Source: Isoetes taiwanensis
Taxonomy: Eukaryota > Streptophyta > Lycopodiopsida > Isoetales > Isoetaceae
Direction: 5' to 3'
NCBI GenBank assembly: GCA_021234155.1
Contig: JAJEKV010000006.1
Coordinates: 9,515,003-9,579,002 of the forward strand
DNA: 64,000 nt
The notes below the pieces were generated by a model, which made no database searches, was not told the DNA's origin, and saw only the letters and a list, made by a program, of their open reading frames with translations. A program made the translations under genes and the position numbers. Below are positions 23,158 through 34,274 of this stretch, in pieces (positions within the stretch are counted from its first letter, which is position 1; every line of letters begins with the position of its first letter).

Positions 23158-23191
<34 letters not shown>
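23158..23191 (+). repeat. Poly(A) tract of 34 nt
   Basis: An unbroken run of 34 A follows ATAAAATTTTTATCTTC. It is compatible with the 3' tail of a retrotransposed sequence on the plus strand whose body would lie in 22.1-23.15 kb. No coding domain is recognised there. It lies 54 bp left of the Gypsy-1 LTR. Confidence 0.8.
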
Positions 23192-23193
<2 letters not shown>

Positions 23194-23245
23194 ATCAAGG
23201 AAGATATACGATATGCCCGCTGATCATTGGTTGCATCTTCTTGTG

Positions 23246-24757
23246 TGTGACGCTCCGCATATTTATACGTATAGATATTAAAATATAAAGACACGCCACA
23301 ACAGACGATATGCCACCATGGGGTGTATGGACCTAAGGGTGGAACCTAGAACACAATAGTTTAGCTATGCTAAATTAATAAGAGCCTAAAACAATAGGAT
23401 AATTATAGCTTATTTAGTTAATTATTGGGCAAAGGGAGACGCCACCGGCCAAACTCGACACAAGTGGGGATACTGCTTCGGGCCATCAAGGGGAAACCCC
23501 AGGGTTACTCTGGCCCAAATTCACCCAGCCAGCCAGCTGAAGAACTAGGGAGCTATCACCAAATTGAGATGGAGACACCTAAGACAATCGGCCCAGCCAA
23601 AGCAAACTGCTAGTCCATAGATTTCATGATTATAGTCTAGCTGCCTCGGTGGGTGTGTCTTTTGGTGTTCTCTATGGATTACACTGTGAACTAACCTTGA
23701 TTGTTATGGTGAGTATTATTATCTCCGGTTCCTCGCCTCGATTCTCAGATTTACTTGGAATGGATGGATTCATAGTTCATTGCTTGATTAGACTCCGAGA
23801 TGGGGGATTACAGGGGGGGTAGAGACCTCCGAGCCCATGTATTGTAGTATGCCCCAGATAGAGCCCCCATTCCCATTATTTGCTCGGTGGCACAAGATCC
23901 CATCGAAATAAAGGGAATCTATGGCCTCGATTGAAGCACCGCATTGCAAGGAGCCGCGGGTGATGACGCAGTGGGGTGGGTCTCTCACCGGTTAAAGTGC
24001 TGCCACTGACTCTTCAGAGCTAGGCTTCAATAGCCGCCGCCGAACTAGGGGCCTGCATGGGTCCGACACTCCCTCACGCTGGTGATCATCCCTGCACTTT
24101 GTGTAGATTTTAGGGAGTAGGTAGGGTACCTGACGGGGTCGGCGATGTGGCACGATTCTAGCTCACCCATGGAATCAATGGGCGACTGAAAGGGACACTG
24201 ACCCCGACTGCCTCGGACCCGGGGAGATGTAACCGAGTAGTCCCGGCGGGTGATGCCTTGGGGATTGCGCCTCCTGAAGGCTGGCTAATGGCGCCATAGC
24301 TTTGATCACCATCCGCAGTGTACAATGGGGCGATGGAGGGACAACCCCAGTCGATGTTCTATGCCGCCAACGGCGTTAAGATTGGCACGGGCTGATCTCC
24401 GACCCAGCCGCCGGGCCGATCCCCACCGGAGTTTGAGCCGGGTAGAACCTTGGGTTTGGGGTGTTTTCCTTAGCATTAGATGTATCTTCTCTCGCTATCA
24501 TCGCTTGATGGATGTGCCACCGGTGGTGGTTATTTATGATATGATTATGTTGTATGCTAACTTGTATTCAAGCTTCCGCCATAGAGTCCCATTGAAGGCG
24601 CGTAATAATGACACCTCTGTCCTTCACCCGCATCTTTGTATAGATGGTCCGAAGTTAGACGGAGGGCCCTCGCCATGGCTAATTGATTGCCATGGGAGGG
24701 GAAGTCCTCAGATGTATACGCCCCGAAAGCGCCAGATATGTTCGTGGAGCCGCCACA
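23246..24757 (+). repeat. Gypsy-1 5' LTR
   Basis: It starts TGTGACGCTC and ends GCCACA directly before the primer-binding site. It is matched over its length by 30750-32268. AT-rich parts are identical between copies (for example around 24530-24575), and the differences are mostly short indels in CG-rich parts. Confidence 0.85.
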
Positions 24758-24758
24758 A

Positions 24759-24773
24759 AGGTATCGAGCATGG
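24759..24773 (+). other. Gypsy-1 primer-binding site
   Basis: AGGTATCGAGCATGG follows the LTR end directly and resembles TGGTATCAGAGCATGG, the complement of the 3' end of initiator Met-tRNA, lacking one base. A second copy at 32269-32283 follows the second LTR. Confidence 0.7.
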
Positions 24774-25754
24774 TTTTGGGAAACCAAAGTACTGCAGATC
24801 GCCACATACTAACGCTGCTAGATCGTATAGTTAGTGAGGAAAATTTGGAGTAGCCTTAGTTTTTGGTAGAAAAAGATAAAGTCTTAGAAAAGTTAGTTTG
24901 AGTCATCTATAAATCTTAGTTTTTTGGAAAAGTGCAAAGGCGAGAGAAAACCCTAACCCTAATCGAGGGCATGGGTTACCCGTGCCTTTACTTGCTTTCA
25001 CCCTAAGGTTCTGTGGTAGGGGCCTCCGCCTGAAACCTAAAAATTTGAAAAAAAAAAAAAAAACCTAACCCTAATCTTGCAAGTGCTTTGGTATCCGGTT
25101 TATAATTTTGCAAGTACCGGGCGAAATGGGTAGGGTCACTACAGACCCAATATTAAAGGGAAAAAAAATTAGGGGGTAAATTCAAAATTGTTAGGTTATA
25201 ACTTCTTTTCATTTCAACGCTTTTTTGGCCCTTTTCGCCTCCTCCCAGTCGCCATAGCCGACCCTCGACTTGTACCTTGTTTCTACCCTAAAACCCTAAC
25301 CATATTTCAATAGCGCACCACGCTTAATGCGCGCTTATCGAATCGGCCCCACACAGCCGGATATGCCTATGGAGGATGATGCGGACCTAGTTCTTAGATA
25401 TGATTTTGATAATTATAAATCTTACACCTTGTATATTACCAAAGGCTTATACCTTCTTATGTATATATAGATTTGCACGTAATGCCCTTTTGGCATACCC
25501 TCCGTGATGCCGGCAGATTGACACCCGAGCAAGAGCCCTTTTGATGAAGAGGCAGCTTGGTAGAGCTGCAAACCTATGTTTTGAACACAAAACCTCCGCA
25601 GCTCACCCGAAAATGAAACCATGAAAGTTACCGCATTTATTATGGTCCAAGTCCAGGGCCAATGTGAATGTTGCCCACCGGAAGTCCCCACAAAGACCGT
25701 CCGGACCGCATTTAAGAAACACCATGCCAAGCGACGTGTGAGTTCTTTTTAGCT

Positions 25755-27190
25755 GAGTTATGTTCACACAGACCGACACCTCAATCTTCGTGAGTCATCC
25801 GCGGTCATCGTCACCATGCTAAGAAGGATAAGGAATACCGTGAAGACTGGTGGATACGGCCATTACAAGCATATGGAAGAACGTAAAGTTAGCACAGTTT
25901 GATAGCAAATCCAGGGAGGCCTTAATGCGAATCTTGGTTAGATCTAAATGAAAGAATTTGGAAAATCATGAAGGATACTGTAAAGGTCGCCACCACCAAC
26001 CTTACAGTGCCTAGATTTGGTGGAAAGGTTATGCCGTGGCCAAGCATTTGACAGAGCAAAAGTAAGTTTAAAAGTTTGCCAAGGCTTTTGTCGATTATGT
26101 GCCCCGTAGCGCATACGTAAGTGCCAACAGATACGCACTTTTTACGGTGTTGGAGCGTAGGTATGTCGTCGCTCAAGCCTATACCGACGCATTTACGCGC
26201 TTTGAGGTCAGATGTACCGTGTATGAATGAGAAGAGGGCGTTGAGGGCTATATTGAAGGGTTGGCCCCATCAATTAAAAGAATGGTTAAGGCCATAGACC
26301 CAAATCGGGCTGGTGTTTCGAGGCTAAGGCATTGAGCCTTAAGGAGGACATTCAAGAGCCAAGACGATCCCGCCCTTTATCCTCAAAGAAAAAATCGAAT
26401 GGCCGACAGGATAAGAAAGTCACCTTCAACGCGCCGCATAAGTCAATAATATGGGTAGCTCAATTCGACCTCTACACCTATTCCCAAAGAGGCTCGAACA
26501 ACAACGCAGATAAGGCATGTTACGTGTATGCAGCCGCACATGATGCAAAAACCGCCTTATGTCACACAAAACGCCACCGGGCTATGGGTCGACCCTCGAT
26601 TGGGACAATCTCGAGTCTACACCACTGCTGACGAGGAGGCTCCCGAGTATATTCACCGCGGCCTCATATCTTCGCAATGATTGAGACCGCAATGCCGAAA
26701 AGTCACCGCCGCTATTTCTACTATAGGTCGTAGATAGTAAGCCCTTCATAATTTTATGGATACGTAGTACCCATAATTTTGCTTCCCTAGAATGGCCTGT
26801 ATTGCAGCTTGAGACTTTGAGATCCCGAATCGAAACCTCGTAAATCTTAGCCGGGTAAGATCAGACATACAAATGGCCGCCGATTAACCTCAACATGCAG
26901 CTGCCAGCACCAGCTTGCATTGGCGTACGAAGTTAATGGATATTGGCAAATACGATCCGATTGTTGGCATGGAATTCTTGGCATCCGCAAAAGCCAATAT
27001 AGACTGCGAGAAACGGAAGTGACCTTCAACGCAGCTAATGGAGCCCGAGTAACTATAAAAGGTGATCCATTAAACCCCATTATACAGTCTATGTCTATCA
27101 GGCACTTAGAGCAGGCTATACGCAAGGATAAGATACTTTGCGTCATCAGACTTGCCTCCATTGAGTCTGATGCTAAACTAAAGCAGTGTA
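25755..27190 (+). pseudogene. Gypsy-1 gag and protease remnant
   Basis: A gag-like segment near 26220-26320 (VEGYIEGL..., then KRMVKAIDPN in pieces) parallels Gypsy-2 at 56080-56160. The protease active-site region lies near 26755-26775: THNFAS is readable but the preceding D-T-G part is shifted by a base. The frame 26920-27300 on plus and its neighbours carry IGKYDPIVGMEFL and CEKRKVTF, matching Gypsy-2 at 56890-56980. No single frame spans the region. The leader between 24774 and 25755 contains a telomere-like ACCCTAACCCTAA segment and no gene. Confidence 0.7.
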
Positions 27191-27299
27191 ATCGGCAGCA
27201 TTGCCAGAGAACATTGCCAATCTTCTCAGCGGATTTAAGGATCTTTTTCCAGATGAGATCCAAAAGCTTCCTCCTTTCAGAGGGGTGGAATGTGAGATA

Positions 27300-28600
27300 A
27301 CTTTGGAGCCGGGTACTAAGCTTTAATTTCAAGAAGGCAATCAGACGCATGAGTCCCCCCGAAGTTGGCGGAACTTAAGAAGCAACTCTAGGAGCTCTTG
27401 ACCCTAGGCTTCATTCGCCTAGTGTTTCCCTTTTGCCTTCCTATTCTATTTGTTAAAAAGAAGGATGGCTCCATGAGGATGTGCATTGATTATCGGCAAA
27501 TTCAACAAGCATACGATCAAGAATCGCTATGCTTTGCCTAGGGCGCACGATCTTGGGACCAATTACAAGGCCAAATACTTCTCAAAGATTGACTTACGCC
27601 CGGTATCATCGATACGAATTAAAGAGGAGGACATCCATAAATCTGCTTTTTGCACTAGATACGCATTATGAATTTATAGTCATGCCTTTTGGGTTAACTA
27701 ATGCCCCCACCACTTTTTATGCGATTGATGAATGATGTCTTCCCGAGAATACTTAGATGATTTTGTTGTTATTTTCTTTGACGACATTCTCATCTATAGT
27801 AAGACCCTTAAGGAGCATGAGAAACACCCTAGGATGGCCTTACGTAGTTGGCGACGCCATCAGCTCTATGCAAAGTTCTCTAAGTGTAAGTTTGCCACAC
27901 CAAAGGTGGATTATTTGGGGCATGTGATTTCAGCCGAGGGAATTGCTACAAATCCAAAGAAAGATAGAGGCGCTTAAGGATTGGCCCATTCCGTAATGTT
28001 TCGAGGTCCGAGTTTTTGGGATTGGCAGATATTACCTAAGTTTGTCAAGGATTTTGCCAAGATTGCAGCCCCTCTCACCGACCTTTACAAAGCATGAGAA
28101 AGTCAAGGATTGATGGAACACCGGAAAGCAAAGGTCCAAGGAAGTTCTCGTAAGCTTAAGGATGCTTTGATCGCCGCCATTCAGCCCTCACGCTGTCGGA
28201 CCCGAAAAGGATAAGTTAGTAGCAACGGATGCTAGTAAAATTGCTACCGGCGGAGTCCTAATGCAAGAAGGGAGGGCTATTGCCTATGATTCAAGAAGAT
28301 GAATGAGACCAACAAATGATACCCTACCCATGATCGTGAATTATTAGCAGCTTGTCCCCGCTTATGATATGGAGACACTACCTTCTTGGTAGAAGATTCC
28401 AGCTAGATACGGATCACCAGAGCCTCCGCTATCTTTCTACCCAAATTAATCTCAATCTCCGCCGAGAAGATGGATGGAATTTCGAGGAGTATGATTTTGA
28501 GATTATGTACAAGCCCTGAAGCACAATGTAGTTGCGATGCATTGTCACGCCATCCCTTGGTAACCCAAACCCATTGTAACGCAATTTCCACGCCACCGGA
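27300..28600 (+). pseudogene. Gypsy-1 reverse transcriptase and RNase H remnant
   Basis: In order and in alternating frames: [46 protein letters not shown] (27683 on), then 27732-27977 with VIFFDDILIYSKT (the F-x-D-D catalytic box) and KVDYLGHVISAEGI, then RNase H parts LVATDAS, GVLMQEGRAIAYDS and [11 protein letters not shown]. These are the diagnostic Ty3/Gypsy blocks. At least six frame breaks occur, each at a short indel relative to Gypsy-2. Confidence 0.85.
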
Positions 28601-28719
28601 GTTCGAAAACAGATAGAGCAGACTCTAGCCACGGATCCGCAATTACGCGAAGTCCGGAACAGCTTTGGCCAAGGAGGCACGGACAGATAAGGAGCGGAAG
28701 CTTTCGCTCAGATAAGAAG

Positions 28720-30080
28720 GAGGGCAATTTGCTATATTATAAATATAAGTTGTGTGTACCGAGACTTCGTGGAGTACGTAAACCTTATTCTCCATGATAC
28801 ACACAACAGCCCGATAGCTGACATGCAGTGTTTCATGAAGACCTACTTTAAGATCCGGCCCAAATACTTTTGGCCATGTATGAAGAAGGACATTGCCAGT
28901 ACATTAGGCAAATGTCAAGTGTGTCAGCAAACAAAGGCCGAGCAATTAAAGAATTCCAGGAGAGTTGCAACCACTGGATGTGCCCAATGCCAAATGGGAA
29001 GTCATAACCATGGATTTCATTGTGGGCCTTCCATGTACTCCGTGGGTATGATGCCTTAATGGTAGTGGTCGATAAATTGTCGAAAATGGCTCATTTCTTG
29101 CCATGTCGCACCACGGATACAACCTTTGACACAGCTTGCAAAGGAGATCTTCGATACATGAGATGCCACGAGTCATAGTATCCGGCTGTGGTGCATTCTC
29201 GAAAGATTCCTTTGCCACCATCCGCACCAAGCTTGCTATGAGTATAGCATATCATCCTCGTGACGATGGCCGACAGAGGTGCACCAATCGCATTATAGAG
29301 GATATATCGCTAAGCTATGTGTGGAGTAAGCAATCTCAATGGGCTGACTATATTTATTTGGTCGAAGTTTGCCTATAATGAAAGATGAAACAGAGTCTTC
29401 TAGAATGTCTCCCTTCATGATAAATTATGGTTATCAATGCCTTACTCCGCACACATGGCATAATCCCATTTCTAAGGTGGAGGTTTCAAAGAACTCCTCT
29501 TGGAAATTCAAGCTTTGGTGGAAGAAGTTCGTGGGTTACTTATTGGTCGCACGCAATGCAGTAAGAGTGTGGTCGATAATGTGACCCCACGAAGTGTTTC
29601 AGGTGGGCGAAGCCGGGGCTTGGCTCAAGATTAAGATTAAGCAAGCCAAGCTTAAGATTGGTAACTGCAAGAAGCCGGCACCCGATGGGTTGGGCCGCTC
29701 AAGATCATTGAACGGTTGGAGAACAGGCATATCGGTTGATTTTGCCACCCCCGCTTGAAGATCCACAAGGTCTTTCATGTGAGTCTTCTGAAGCAACATA
29801 CCCAGATCCGTAGGGGATCTTGGATACACCCACCCTCCTTGAAATGACGTAAGAGCATCTAGAGATAGTGCCTGAAGCTCTTCTTGATCGAGCCTATAAA
29901 CGTACTGTATGACTCAAATGCAACAATATTTGGTCAAGTGGAAACACTTGCCAGTTGAGGATGCTACGTGGATGATGAAGATAGACCTTGAAAAGCACTA
30001 TCCGAATTTCATGCGGGAATCTCAAGGCCGCATCATCAACGATGTCATCAACCCCGCACCCGGCGGTAAGCTTTGAAGGC
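28720..30080 (+). pseudogene. Gypsy-1 integrase and chromodomain remnant
   Basis: The HHCC zinc-binding module lies at 28780-28950 (DTHNSPIA..., [29 protein letters not shown]). The core has MDFIVGLP near 29010, a degenerate SDRDSKF region near 29170 and MSIAYHPRDDGR near 29240. Near 29915-30000 the reading QYLVKWKHLPVEDATW followed by LEKHYPNF is a chromodomain-type C-terminus, which in chromoviruses is thought to read histone methylation and guide integration. The frame is interrupted several times. Confidence 0.85.
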
Positions 30081-30737
30081 TTGGTTCGCACGACCATGCA
30101 AGAGGGCTATAGGGTAGATGCATCGTAAATAATACCGGTTACCGGCGATGAGATCACCTTGGTGTTCTCTAGGACGTGGTGTATTGTCAACGCTGGCATG
30201 ACCGCAAGGATTGCTTGCAAAGCATGTAGTTGATAGGCCGCTGCTCATCTCGGCTATAATGGGAACGTAGCCATTCCTTATGCCGCAATGAATTGTGAAA
30301 TATAGGCATGATAGGTTCCCTTGTAGATAGGTTTTTCTTTCACTTCCTTATAGGAGGTGGTCCCTTCAACCACAACTTAATTAATATGTATATATACCGA
30401 CGATTGACATATGCAGCCGCTGGAGCTGCACGCGGACTCCGCCCATGTATAGAGGGTTGCCGATGGCCCAAACTTCAAGGCTTCATGTTGCTTTCATGAA
30501 TTTGATGTTACTTGTGTGATGTTTGCTATTGACTTCGGCCCTTGAAACTTTTATTGTCATAATCATGTGAAATGCACGTTGGTGCTTAAACAAATATATG
30601 TTTTAAAACTTAATTTCTTTTTACCTTCGTGAATAAGAAATTATTCTCATATTTTTCTCGTAACTTACTTTATTTTATATTACTAAGATGTTAATCATGT
30701 TTTACCTAACCCCAATGCCGAGGACATCATTATTCCT

Positions 30738-30749
30738 GGGAGGGGAGGA
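30738..30749 (+). other. Gypsy-1 polypurine tract
   Basis: GGGAGGGGAGGA lies immediately before the TGTGACGCTC start of the second LTR, where plus-strand DNA synthesis would be primed. Confidence 0.85.
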
Positions 30750-32268
30750 TGTGACGCTCGCATTTTTATATGGTATACATATAAATATAAAGACACGCCA
30801 ACCATGGGGTGTATGGACCTAAGGGGTGGAACCTAGAACACAATAGTTTAGCTATGCTAAATTAAACAATAGGATAATTAACCTAAATAGCTTATTTAGT
30901 TAATTATTGGGCAAAGGGAGTGCCACCGCCAAACCTCGATTGGCCAAGTGGGGATACCGCTCGGGCCATCAAAGGGGAAACCCTAGGTTACTCTTTGGCT
31001 TAAATTCGACCAAGAAGCCAGCAGCAAAACTGTGAGCTATCACCAAATTGAGATGGAGACACCCCAAGACAACGGTTCCAAAATTGAAGCCAATCTGCTA
31101 GTCCATAGATTACCTTCATGATTATAGTCCAGCTGCCTCTCGAGGTGTGTCTTTGGTGTTCTCTATGGATTACCAAAGAGGGAACTAACCCTTGATTGTT
31201 ATGGTGAGTATTATTATCTCCTCGGTTCTCACCGATTCTCAGATTTACTTGGAAATGGATGGATTCATAGTTCATTGCTTGATTAGACCTTGGAGATGGG
31301 GGATTACAGGGGGTAGAGACCTCTCGAGCCCATGTATTGTAGTATTCTCCTAGATAGAGCCCCCTGTGTTATTCCCATTATTTGGCGGCTTGTGCACAAG
31401 ATCCCACCGAAATGCGGGAATCTATGGCTCGATTGAAGCACCGCACAAGGAGCCGTGGGTGATGACGCGGGGGGTGGGGTCTCGCCCGAGCATAAAAGGC
31501 TACGGGACTCCTTCAGTGAGCTAGGTTTAATAGCCGCCGCTGAACTAGGTCGGTATGGGTCCGACACTCCCCTCGGTAAGCTGGTGTGATCATCCCGTAC
31601 TTTGTGTAGTTTTAGGGGAGTAGGTCGGTACGGATGCGGGTCGCTGATGGGCACGATTCTCTAGCTCACCCATGGAATCATCATGACTCGAAAGGGACAC
31701 TTCCCCCGACCGCCTTCATCGGACCCCGAGATGTAACCCCGGAGTAGTCCCGGCGGGTGATGCCTTGGGATTGCGCCTCCCAAGGCTACAATGGCGCCAT
31801 AGCTTGATTCACCATCCGCAAAGTGTGCAATGGGGGGCGGATGGAGGGACAACCCCAGCCGATGTTCTATGCCGCCCAACGCCATGTTAAGATTCGCCCT
31901 CGCCGATCTCCCCGGTGACCTAGCCACCGATCCCCACCGGAGTTTGAGCCGGGTAGAACCTGGGTTTGGGGTGTTTTCCTTAGCATTAGATGTATCTTCT
32001 CATATCATCAGTTGATGGATGTGCCACCCTTCTCGGGTGGTTATTTATGATATGATTATGTTGTATGCTAACTTGTATTCAAGCTTCCTTGCCATAGGAG
32101 TCCCATTGAAGGCGGTGAATGACACCTTCGCGTCCTTCACCCCGCATCTTTGTATAGATGGTCCGAAAGTTAGACTTAGGGCCCCGCCATGGCTAATTGA
32201 TTGCCATGGGAGGGGGAAGTCCCTCGTGATGTATACGCCCGAGCCAGATATGTTCGTGTGGAGCCACA
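30750..32268 (+). repeat. Gypsy-1 middle LTR
   Basis: It has the same TGTGACGCTC start and CCACA end as the 5' LTR. Unlike a normal 3' LTR it is followed by a PBS (32269-32283) and an internal leader. Confidence 0.85.
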
Positions 32269-33130
32269 AGCAGTATCGAGCTGGTTTTGGGAAACCAAAG
32301 TATCAAGATCGGCCACATACTAACGCTGCTAGATCGTTAGTTAGTGAGGAAAATTTGGAGTAGCCTTAGTTTTTGGTAGTGTGGCGTATAAAGTCTTAGA
32401 AAGTTAGTTTGAGTCATCTATAAATCTTAGTTTTTTTTTGGAAAGTGCAAAGCTGGCTGAAAACCCTAACCCTAATCGGGCGGCATGGGTTACCCGTGGC
32501 GCTTTCGGCGCATTACCGGGCGAGGGTAGGGCCCGCCCGCAAAACCTAAAATTTGAAAAAAACCTAACCCTAATCGGGGCGCGTGGGTATCCGTCGGGCA
32601 CAGGGCGAGGTCGGGGTAGGGTCAGCCGCCAGACCTAATATTAAAGGGAAAAAAAAATTAAAATTCAAAATTAAGTTAGGTTATAACTTCTTTTCATTTC
32701 AACGTTTTTTGGCCCTTTTTCGCCCTCCTCCTCAGCCATAGCCGATTCTCGAATTTGTAATTTTGTTTCACCCTAAAACCCTAACCATACTTCGTAATAG
32801 CGCCACCGGTCCGCTTTTAATGCGCTTATCGACCGCCCACCGACCTCTGGATATGCCTATGGAGGATGATGCGGACCTAGTTCTTAGATATGATTTTGAT
32901 AATTATAAATCTTTACACCTTGTATATTACCAAAGGCTTTTATACCTTCTTATGTATATATAGATTGCGGTAATGTAATGCCTTTTGGCATACCCCTCCG
33001 TGATGCCGGCAGATTGACACCGGAGCAAGAGCTCCTTTGATGAAGAGGCAGTTGGTAGAGCTGCAAACCTATGTTTTGAACACAAACCCTCCGCAAGCAG
33101 TCGACCTGAAAAATGAACCGAAGTTACCGC
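32269..33130 (+). other. Second PBS and 5' leader of Gypsy-1, truncated
   Basis: The sequence repeats 24758-about 25635 (for example CCTATGGAGGATGATGCGGA at both 25369 and 32858, and the GATGCCGGCAGATTGACACC segment). It stops at about 33130 and joins LTR sequence at a shared CCGCCATAG-like junction. Confidence 0.85.
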
Positions 33131-33587
33131 CATAGCTTGATCACCATCCGCAAAGTGTGCAATGTGAGGGGCGATGGAGTGGACAACCCTAGCCGATGTT
33201 CTATGCCGCCAACGCCATGCTAAGATTCGGCTGATCTCCCCGAGACCTAGTCACGTCCGATCCCCACTCGAGTCCGAGCCGATAGAACCTTGGGTTTGGG
33301 GTGTTTTCCTAGCATTAGATGCATCTTCTCCGCTATCATCGATGGATGTGCCACCCTTCGGTGGTTATTTATGATATGATTATGTTGTATGCTAATTCTT
33401 GTATTCACGCCCGCCGACATAGAGAGTCCCATTGAAGGCGTAATAATGACACCTCGGTCCTTCACCCGGCATCTTTCTATAGATGGTCCGAGTTAGACGG
33501 AGGGCCCCGCTCATGGCGAATTGATTGCCATGGGAGGGGAAGTCCCCGTGATGTATACGTCCGAGCCGATATGTTCGTGGAGCCACA
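33131..33587 (+). repeat. Gypsy-1 third LTR, 3' part only
   Basis: It matches about 24295-24757 (CATAGCTT...ACCATCCGCA through TATGTTCGTGGAGCCACA). It ends at the same CCACA as the other LTRs and is followed by TTGTA, close to the left flank TTGTG. Confidence 0.8.
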
Positions 33588-33592
33588 TTGTA

Positions 33593-34013
33593 TATGAAGG
33601 AAGGGAGGGAGACCACGATGCTTCGTGACTGAATAATTCCCAATTATTATTTCAACATGTGCATAGATTCCACCGCCTATGGTAGCTATGTTGTGATCGA
33701 AAGCACCAAAGAATGTTGACAATGGAGATCTAGAGGTAGGACCCCACCGAAGGTTATCGGGTCCTTATAACTAACTAGACCTATAGTCGATCACTGCGGT
33801 GGGTGAGTATGGGTCCTACATCACCTAGGTTGTGTGTGTCACCCCAATTCGCAACTGTGTCAGCCCTAGCTCATGTATGGGGATTCAAGTTGATATGGTC
33901 GTCGTGTTGCCATGATCCTAGCCTACCATAGAACCATTGTGCCTCAAAAAGGGATTTGTCGCTTTTCCTCATCGGACTAGGAGTCTCCATTGTGAAATGT
34001 AGTTGGCTTATGT
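33593..34013. other. Unassigned sequence between repeats
   Basis: Nothing recognised. It contains no convincing coding frame. Confidence 0.4.
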
Positions 34014-34266
34014 AATGGATCACGATTATCCTCTCCAGATTTTAATCCCACTTGTGCATTTGTATTTGTTTTGTAGCTTGGATTTCTAATAAAGTTTAAT
34101 GTCTTTCAAAACAAAGGGGCTACTCCAATTGAAGCTCTAAATTAAGTTTTGAATGGACATAATAAAAGTAAAGAAAACATTTTTCATTGCACAGATCAAC
34201 AAGGTTCAAGTGTTATTTGATCAAATTCATGCATTAGGGGCTAGTGTTGGAGATTACTTTGTATGT
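34014..34266 (+). repeat. Dispersed repeat, copy 2 (inverse of 17763-18022)
   Basis: Similar in reverse complement to 17763-18022. It lies just downstream, on the minus strand, of the truncated Gypsy remnant. Confidence 0.65.
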
Positions 34267-34274
34267 TGCACAAG

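Larger units (their letters stand above)
23246..33587 (+). mobile_element. Gypsy-1: recombinant chromovirus with three LTRs
   Basis: Order: LTR (23246-24757), PBS, leader, gag, protease, RT, RNase H, integrase, chromodomain, PPT (30738-30749), second LTR (30750-32268), second PBS and leader (32269-33130), then the last 457 bp of a third LTR (33131-33587). The outer flanks are TTGTG (23241-23245) and TTGTA (33588-33592), a near-perfect 5-bp target duplication, so the whole structure behaves as one insertion. Chromodomain Gypsy elements insert preferentially in heterochromatin. Coding frames are broken at many CG-rich points, which may partly be sequence error. Confidence 0.85.

Noticed and set aside
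25755-30080. Possible endogenous pararetrovirus (caulimovirid)
   Set aside because: Gypsy-1 has LTRs, PBS, PPT, an integrase HHCC module and a chromodomain, and lacks movement-protein or coat motifs.
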